Below are positions 58,273-64,000 of a stretch of DNA of 64,000 nt, piece by piece (the first letter of the stretch is position 1; every line of letters begins with the position of its first letter). A model generated the notes under the pieces. It did not search any database, was not told the origin of the DNA, and saw only the letters and a list, made by a program, of their open reading frames with translations. The stretch is from the NCBI RefSeq assembly GCF_009649815.1, contig NZ_WJIC01000011.1, positions 1-64,000 on the forward strand, in the 5' to 3' direction. A program made the position numbers and the translations under genes. This DNA comes from Nocardia sp. SYP-A9097 (lineage in GTDB: Bacteria; Actinomycetota; Actinomycetes; Mycobacteriales; Mycobacteriaceae).

Positions 58273-60003
58273 GTGAGTGAGTCGACGGTGGACAGTGGCG
58301 ATCAGACCGGTTTCGGTGGCGGCGCGGCCGAGGGGCCGGTGGCGCGCGCGGTTGGTTTGCTGCGGGCACATCCGGTCCTGACACGAATCGTCGCGGCTGT
58401 TGTCGCCGGGTTGTTGCTGTTCGCGAGTTTCCCGCCTCGGACGCTGTGGTTCCTGGCACCCGTCGGGATTGCGCTGCTGATCTTGACGGTGCGCGGAAAC
58501 GGGCGTCTGCGTGGGGGTTTCGGGTACGGATTCCTGGCGGGGTTGGCGTTTTTCCTGCCGTTGCTGCCGTGGACCGGAATCTATGTGGGGCCGATGCCGT
58601 GGATCGCGCTGTCGACCGCGTTGTCGGTGTATGTCGGGCTGTTCGGGATGCTGGTGCGCCTCGTCGGGCGGATGCCGGGCTGGCCGCTGTGGGTGGCGAC
58701 CGCGTGGTCGCTGACCGAGTGGGCGCGGTCCAGTTTTCCGTTCGGCGGGTTCCCGTGGGGGAGACTGGCTTTCGGTCAGGCCGATGGCTGGTATCTGCCG
58801 TACGCCATGCTCGGTGGCGCACCGCTGGTGAGTTTCGCGGTGGCACTGACGGGTGCCGGATTGGCCGCGGCGGCGGTGTGGGGAGTGGCATGCGCGCGTA
58901 GCACGGCGGGCGCGAACGCGCGTCCGAATCGTCCCAGATGGGCGGACCGGCGTCTCACATCCTGGAACCGAATTGTTGCTGTCGCAATGCTTGTGGCTAT
59001 AGTTCCTCTCACCGGAGTGATCCTCCGGACCGCGCTGCCCCGCCCGGAGGACGGCAACCGGCCGATCACGGTCGCCGCCATCCAGGGCAGCGTGCCGCGG
59101 CTGGGACTGGACTTCAATGCCCAGCGCCGCGCGGTTCTCGACAATCACGTCAAGCGCACCGAGGAACTCGCCAGGGCCGTCGCGGCCGGGCGGGCCCCGC
59201 AGCCGGATGTGGTTGTCTGGCCGGAGAATTCCTCCGATATCGATCCACTGCGCAACTCCGACGCCTACGCGGAGATCACCCGGGCGTCACGAGATATCAA
59301 GGCCCCCATCCTGGTTGGCGCGGTGCTGGTGAATGACGATCGCACCACCAGCAATTCGGTGATCGTATGGACCGCCGACGGCGGCCCGGGGGAGCGGCAC
59401 GACAAGAAGATCATCCAGCCCTTCGGCGAGTACCTGCCCTATCGCGGCTTCTTCCGGCACTTCTCCGAATACGCGGACCGCGCAGGCTATTTCGTCCCGG
59501 GCAACGGTGACGGCGTGGTGCATGTCGAGCCGGCGAGCGGCGGCGCACCCGTCGCCATCGGTGTGGCCACGTGCTACGAGGTTGCCTTCGATCGCGCCTT
59601 CGAGGACGCGGTGCGCGCGGGCGCGCAGATCCTGACGGTCCCCTCCAACAACGCCACCTTCGGCAAGAGCGAGATGACCTACCAGCAACTGGCCATGTCC
59701 CGCATTCGCGCGGTGGAGCACGGCCGTGCCGTCATCGTCTCGGTGACCACCGGTGTGAGCGCGATGATTACCGCCGACGGCACCATCCAGCAGCAAACCG
59801 AACAGTTTGTTCCAGCTGATTTGGTGGCCAGGTTGCCGCTGCGTACGGATCTGACACCCGCTTCCCGGATCGGACCCGCGCCGGAACGAATCTTGTGTAT
59901 TGTTGCCGCGGCCGTTGTTTTGGCGGCGATGATTCGACGGCGCGCCACCAATGCGAATCCGGTCGAATCCGATGAAGTGGCCGGCACCCCTCCGGCGGAA
60001 TAA
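58273..60003 (+). CDS. lnt: Apolipoprotein N-acyltransferase
   Basis: 576 residues from GTG 58273. About six membrane segments in residues 35-250 and a C-terminal nitrilase-type domain carrying the Glu-Lys-Cys triad: Glu318 (VVVWPENSSD), Lys378 (RHDKKIIQPFGEYLPY) and Cys434 (GVATCYEVAF). It transfers the third acyl chain to lipoproteins at the membrane outer face. A final hydrophobic segment (ILCIVAAAVVLAAMI) is present. No polyprenol-phosphate mannose synthase gene, its usual mycobacterial partner, follows within the window. Confidence 0.93.
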   Translation: MSESTVDSGDQTGFGGGAAEGPVARAVGLLRAHPVLTRIVAAVVAGLLLFASFPPRTLWFLAPVGIALLILTVRGNGRLRGGFGYGFLAGLAFFLPLLPWTGIYVGPMPWIALSTALSVYVGLFGMLVRLVGRMPGWPLWVATAWSLTEWARSSFPFGGFPWGRLAFGQADGWYLPYAMLGGAPLVSFAVALTGAGLAAAAVWGVACARSTAGANARPNRPRWADRRLTSWNRIVAVAMLVAIVPLTGVILRTALPRPEDGNRPITVAAIQGSVPRLGLDFNAQRRAVLDNHVKRTEELARAVAAGRAPQPDVVVWPENSSDIDPLRNSDAYAEITRASRDIKAPILVGAVLVNDDRTTSNSVIVWTADGGPGERHDKKIIQPFGEYLPYRGFFRHFSEYADRAGYFVPGNGDGVVHVEPASGGAPVAIGVATCYEVAFDRAFEDAVRAGAQILTVPSNNATFGKSEMTYQQLAMSRIRAVEHGRAVIVSVTTGVSAMITADGTIQQQTEQFVPADLVARLPLRTDLTPASRIGPAPERILCIVAAAVVLAAMIRRRATNANPVESDEVAGTPPAE

Positions 60004-60351
60004 TTCACTGCGGGTACGTGCGATGAGGGCCGTTCCCGCTCCGGCGGTTCTGATTCGCCAACAATTAGCTTATGTCTCCTGACCAGCCGATTTGCCCGAG
60101 TTCATAGCAGTTCCTTGTGAGAGTTACGCGGCAATCGTGAGGTTTGCTGTCAGGTAGCTGTCTTAATATGCGCTCCGCCGACGCTGTTCGTTGCCGGGCA
60201 ACTCGAGATCACCACCGATCCAGTCGGCGCGGTGCTCCGAATCATAGGGCGTGGATCACGTCCTACGGCTCGCGCGTGCGCGAAAGCCGATCGGGGACCA
60301 GCCACTTGGGGTTCGGGGAGTTGCGTCTTACAGCGGCAGAAGGAGTGATTG
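60004..60351. other. Promoter/leader region upstream of the NRPS gene
   Basis: About 350 bases without a supported gene. Short frames present have no ribosome-binding site or homology. The region is less G/C-rich than its surroundings near 60060-60175 and probably holds the NRPS promoter. AAGGAG at 60340-60345 is the ribosome-binding site of the next gene. Confidence 0.55.
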
Positions 60352-63300
60352 ATGAGTTCATTGGCCACCGATCGTGTCGACCAATGTTCTTCGGGTGAAT
60401 TCGCGGCTCAACCTTTCGCGCTGTCTCCCGCGCAATCGGCCCTCTGGTACGCGCAGCGCATCCGGCCCGACATCCCACTTACGATCGCGCAATACGTGGA
60501 GATCCACGGCGATCTGGATGCCGGCCGGCTGCTGTACGCCATCGAGCGGTTCGGCGCGGAGACCGAGGTGGGCCATGTGCGGCTGCTGGAGATCGAGGGG
60601 GTGCCGCATCAGGTTGTCGATCCCACCTGGCGGCCGGGCTGGGCGCGGATAGACCTGCGCGAGGAGCCGGATCCGCGCGCCGCGGCGCTGGCCTGGATGA
60701 ACGACCACGCGAGTTCGCCCATCGATATCGAGCACGATCCGCTCACCATCAATGTGGTGCTGCGGACCGGGGATTCGGCTTACATCTGGTACACGCGCGG
60801 TCATCACATCGTCATCGACGGGTACGGCGCCATGAACGCGACCACCCGCACCGCCGAGATCTACACGGCACTGGAGGCGCACGACGAGCCGGTGGTCTCG
60901 CGCGCCACTCCACTCGCCGCCATCTACGCGGATGAGGGTCGCTATCGCGAGACCACCCGCTGCCTCAGCGACGGCGAGTACTGGCGCGAACAGCTCGAAG
61001 GTGTGAACGAGCCGCTGACCCTGTCCAATGTCAGTCTGGCCGAGGCCGGCCCGGACGCCGGACGCCGTTGCGCCACCGCGGTTCTGAGCGCGGAGGTCGA
61101 GGCGGCCGTCCAGGAGGCGGCAACGGCCTTCGGATCCAATCCCTCCGTGCTCTTCGTGGCCGCGCTGGCCTGCTATGTGCGGGCGGTCATCGGCACTCAG
61201 GACGTGGTGCTGAGCCTGCCGGTCTCCGCGCGCACCACGGTCGCGCTGCGCCGCTCCGCGGGTGTGGTCTCCAATGTGGTACCCATCCGGGTGCGCTTCG
61301 AGGGCGCGGCCACGGTCGCCGATTCGGTGCGCGCGGTCGAATTGCAGATCACCGGCGCGCTGCGGCATCAGCGCTACCGCAGCGACGATATCCGCCGCGA
61401 TTGCGGTTACTCCCGGGACGCCCGCGGTTTCTTCGGGCCCATGGTCAATGTCATGCTGTTCCACAGTGAATTGAGGTTCGGCAGCCTGGTCGGCTCGCTC
61501 AATGTGGTCTCCACCGGTCCCGTCGAGGACCTGTCCATCAATCTGTACAACGGCGACGGCAATCGCATCCACATCGATTTCGAGGCCAACCCGCGGCTCT
61601 ACAGCGATGCCGAACTGTCCATGCATCACGGTCGATTCCTGGACTTCCTGGAGCGCTTCCTGCGTGCCGACCCGCAGACCGTCGTCGGCGATATGCCCGT
61701 GCTCACCGATCTGGAGCGCGAACACGTTCTGCACGAATGGAATTCGACCCAGGTCGCCCGCCAGGAGGGCACCCTGGCCGGGCTCTTCGCCGATCGGGCC
61801 GCCATGTGCCCGAGCCGGACAGCCCTCGATTTCGAGGGGGAGACGCTCACCTACGCCGCCTTCGATGAGCGTGCCAATCGCCTCGCCCGCGAACTCATCG
61901 CGCGCGGTGCGGGGCCGGATACGGTGGTGGGCCTTGCGATTCGCCGCAGCCTGGAGCTGCTCATCGGCATGTACGCGATCGTCAAGGCGGGTGCGGCCTA
62001 TCTGCCGCTGGATCCCGATCATCCGGTCGAACGTCTCGAACAGATTCTGGAACAGGCGAATCCGCTGTGCGTGCTGACCGCCTCGCGTGATGCGCTCGAA
62101 TTGCCCTCCTCCGCACGCGGATTCGATATCGACACCGCCGATCTCTCCGCCCACGGCGGGCGGCCCGTCACCGATGCCGATCGCCGCGCCGCCCTGTGCG
62201 CCGATCACCTGGCATATGTACTGTTCACCTCCGGCTCCACCGGTAAACCCAAGGGTGTCGGTGTCTCGCACGCCGCCATCGTGAACCGGCTGCGCTGGAT
62301 GCAGCACGCCTATCCGCTGGACGGTTCGGATGTGGTGCTGCAGAAAACGCCCGCCACCTTCGACGTCTCGGTGTGGGAGTTCTTCTGGCCCTTGCAGATC
62401 GGGGCGCGATTGCTCATCGCCGCACCCGACGGCCATCGGGATCCGGCCTACCTGGCGCGGACCATCGCCGAGAAGGACGTCACCGCCGCGCATTTCGTAC
62501 CGTCCATGCTGTCGGTGTTCCTCACCGATACCGATGTGGCCGGCTGCACCGGTCTGACCCGGGTGTTCTGCAGTGGTGAGGCGCTGCCCGCCGCCACCGT
62601 CGCCGAATTCCACACCGCCCTCGGCACCGGCCCGCGAGCCCCGCAGCTGCACAATCTCTACGGCCCCACCGAGGCCGCCGTCGACGTCACCGCCTGGCAC
62701 TGCACGCCCGGCGTGACGGAAGTGCCCATCGGCGCACCCATTTGGAACACTCGCACCTATGTGCTGGACGCGCGCCTGCAGCCCGTGGCACCCGGTGTGG
62801 TCGGCGAGCTGTACCTGGCCGGTGTGCAATTGGCGCGCGGTTACCTCGGCCGCCCCGGGCTGAGCGCCGATCGTTTCGTGGCCAATCCCTTCACCCCCGG
62901 CACCCGCATGTATCGCACCGGTGACCTGGTGCGCTGGCGCGGCGGACGCACCGGCGTGCTGGAGTACCTGGGCCGCAGCGACTTCCAGGTCAAGATTCGC
63001 GGCCTGCGTATCGAACTCGGTGAGATCGAGGCGGCCCTGCTCTCGGACCAGCGGGTCGCGCGCGCGGTCTGCGTGGCCCGGCGCGGTCACGGCGGCGATG
63101 AACTCGCCGCTTACGTGGTCGCCACCCCCGGCACCGATCCGCTCGACCCGGCCGAACTCACCGCCGGACTGCACCGGGTGCTGCCCGGATATATGGTGCC
63201 GCCGGTGCTGATGGTGCTCGACGAACTACCGCTCAGCGCCAATGGCAAGGTCGATCGCAAAGCCCTACCCGATCCGGGCACGGACCCACGTCGCACACCC

Positions 63301-64000
63301 CGCTCCAGCGCCGAGCCGAGTACGCCGGCGGAGCATCAGCTCACCGCCATCTTCGCCGAGGTGCTGGGCACCGATGAGATCGGTGTGGGCGACAACTTCT
63401 TCGACCTCGGCGGTAATTCGCTCAGCGCCGCCCGGGCCATCACCCGCGCGAACACCGCACTGAGCGCGGCACTCACCATTCGCGATCTGTTCGAGTTCTC
63501 CACCGTCACCGCCCTGGCCGCACGCGTGGAGAGCCTGCAGGCCGAGACCACCTCACCGAAACTCGCTGTGGCACAGCGGCCCGCGCATATTCCGCTGTCC
63601 CTGGCCCAGCAGCGACTGTGGATTCTGAACCGCTTCGCCGAGCACGCCGCCGCCTACAACATGCCCCTCGCGGTGGAATTGACCGGGTCACTGGATGTTC
63701 CGGCACTGCGTGCGGGCCTGCTCGATGTGCTCGAACGCCACGAGAGCCTGCGCACCACCTTCCCGGACACCCCGGAAGGCCCGGGCCAGGTGATACATCG
63801 GGCCGCCGAGATCCCGCTCACGCTCGAGCCGATCGACGTCGGCTCGGCCGATATCCGCACTCTCATAGGCGAATTCGCGAGCTACGGTTTCGATCTGCGC
63901 AGTCAGGCCCCGGTGCGGGTCGCGCTCTACGAGATCGCGCCGGATCGGCACGTCTTCCTCATGGTGCTGCATCACATCAGCGGCGACGGCTGGTCCATCG
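60352..64000 (+). CDS. Non-ribosomal peptide synthetase, partial (C-A-T-C...)
   Basis: At least 1216 residues from ATG 60352, open to the window end. Condensation domain 1 with HHIVIDG (151-157) and an N-terminus of the EntF/starter type (FALSPAQSALWYAQRIRP). Adenylation domain: LFTSGSTGKPKG (from 624), FDVSVWEFFW (from 670), NLYGPTEAAVDV (from 768), GRSDFQVKIRGLRIELGEIE, NGKVDRKAL (from 964). Carrier domain with Ser1023 in FFDLGGNSLSAARA. A second condensation domain starts near 1080 (IPLSLAQQRLWILNRF) with HHISGDG (from 1207). Pocket residues read D-V-W-H-F-S-L-V-D, the serine code. The first C domain likely takes an acyl or aryl group from a separate carrier. Confidence 0.93.
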   Translation, partial: MSSLATDRVDQCSSGEFAAQPFALSPAQSALWYAQRIRPDIPLTIAQYVEIHGDLDAGRLLYAIERFGAETEVGHVRLLEIEGVPHQVVDPTWRPGWARIDLREEPDPRAAALAWMNDHASSPIDIEHDPLTINVVLRTGDSAYIWYTRGHHIVIDGYGAMNATTRTAEIYTALEAHDEPVVSRATPLAAIYADEGRYRETTRCLSDGEYWREQLEGVNEPLTLSNVSLAEAGPDAGRRCATAVLSAEVEAAVQEAATAFGSNPSVLFVAALACYVRAVIGTQDVVLSLPVSARTTVALRRSAGVVSNVVPIRVRFEGAATVADSVRAVELQITGALRHQRYRSDDIRRDCGYSRDARGFFGPMVNVMLFHSELRFGSLVGSLNVVSTGPVEDLSINLYNGDGNRIHIDFEANPRLYSDAELSMHHGRFLDFLERFLRADPQTVVGDMPVLTDLEREHVLHEWNSTQVARQEGTLAGLFADRAAMCPSRTALDFEGETLTYAAFDERANRLARELIARGAGPDTVVGLAIRRSLELLIGMYAIVKAGAAYLPLDPDHPVERLEQILEQANPLCVLTASRDALELPSSARGFDIDTADLSAHGGRPVTDADRRAALCADHLAYVLFTSGSTGKPKGVGVSHAAIVNRLRWMQHAYPLDGSDVVLQKTPATFDVSVWEFFWPLQIGARLLIAAPDGHRDPAYLARTIAEKDVTAAHFVPSMLSVFLTDTDVAGCTGLTRVFCSGEALPAATVAEFHTALGTGPRAPQLHNLYGPTEAAVDVTAWHCTPGVTEVPIGAPIWNTRTYVLDARLQPVAPGVVGELYLAGVQLARGYLGRPGLSADRFVANPFTPGTRMYRTGDLVRWRGGRTGVLEYLGRSDFQVKIRGLRIELGEIEAALLSDQRVARAVCVARRGHGGDELAAYVVATPGTDPLDPAELTAGLHRVLPGYMVPPVLMVLDELPLSANGKVDRKALPDPGTDPRRTPRSSAEPSTPAEHQLTAIFAEVLGTDEIGVGDNFFDLGGNSLSAARAITRANTALSAALTIRDLFEFSTVTALAARVESLQAETTSPKLAVAQRPAHIPLSLAQQRLWILNRFAEHAAAYNMPLAVELTGSLDVPALRAGLLDVLERHESLRTTFPDTPEGPGQVIHRAAEIPLTLEPIDVGSADIRTLIGEFASYGFDLRSQAPVRVALYEIAPDRHVFLMVLHHISGDGWSI

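Noticed and set aside
60374..60652. A 92-codon frame at the NRPS start in another frame
   Set aside because: It overlaps the condensation domain start out of frame; the frame from ATG 60352 has a ribosome-binding site and full homology.
60358..63174. A 938-codon open frame on the minus strand inside the NRPS gene
   Set aside because: Antisense shadow of the C and A domains; no start signals or homology.
1..64000. CRISPR arrays, rRNA and tRNA genes
   Set aside because: No regularly spaced repeats and no tRNA-like cloverleaf or rRNA signature was noticed by eye; a covariance-model scan would be needed for certainty.

Overview
The window is a high-GC actinobacterial chromosome segment, most likely Nocardia or a close mycolic-acid relative. 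Reasons: a fused CobI-CobJ, a CobG-dependent (aerobic) cobalamin pathway, an Rv2061-family F420-type protein close to cobN, an HTH/DUF5753 plus DUF397 pair, a TldD/TldE pair, many GTG starts and ATGA/GTGA overlaps. This is inferred from gene content; no search was run.

Layout. 1-1.0 kb: the end of an IS3-family element inserted in an integrase gene that has lost its start. 1.0-14.5 kb: cobalamin genes (cobK, cobIJ, cobH, cobG and cobN behind a B12 riboswitch) mixed with a divergent Lrp regulator/dimethylargininase pair, small membrane proteins, two exported glycine-rich paralogues and a tail-to-tail pair of F420-type split-barrel proteins. 14.6-22.2 kb: a TetR gene, a fabH remnant, a MerR-GAF-LuxR fusion regulator and an operon for amine oxidase, aldehyde dehydrogenase and amidohydrolase. 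22.3-34.9 kb (minus strand): a compact type II polyketide synthase operon with KSalpha, CLF, ACP, ketoreductase, didomain aromatase/cyclase, a duplicated TcmI-type cyclase, tailoring redox enzymes and its own acyl-CoA carboxylase, including a 56-residue epsilon-like subunit. 35.2-38.6 kb: a divergent MarR/membrane/SnoaL-like operon, an atypical OmpR-type response regulator and a siderophore-interacting reductase.

38.6-46.5 kb: a third exported glycine-zipper protein behind a perfect palindrome, a methionine aminopeptidase divergent from an HTH gene across twin operators, a trypsin-like/PDZ protease, an alpha/beta hydrolase and the tldE/tldD pair. 46.5-48.2 kb: an IS200/IS605 element whose tnpB carries an in-frame stop. 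48.4-60 kb: TetR, TSUP transporter, a three-gene operon of small proteins divergent from an HTH/DUF397 module, a NarL-type two-component system, FxsA, hydrolase, amidohydrolase and apolipoprotein N-acyltransferase. 60.35-64 kb: the start of a non-ribosomal peptide synthetase (C-A-T-C...) whose first adenylation domain carries a serine-type pocket; it runs off the window.

How parts fit: the Cob enzymes act in one corrin-ring pathway; the polyketide operon can make its own extender unit, extend, reduce and cyclise a chain, and is flanked by two candidate regulators; the amine oxidase and aldehyde dehydrogenase form a two-step amine-to-acid route.
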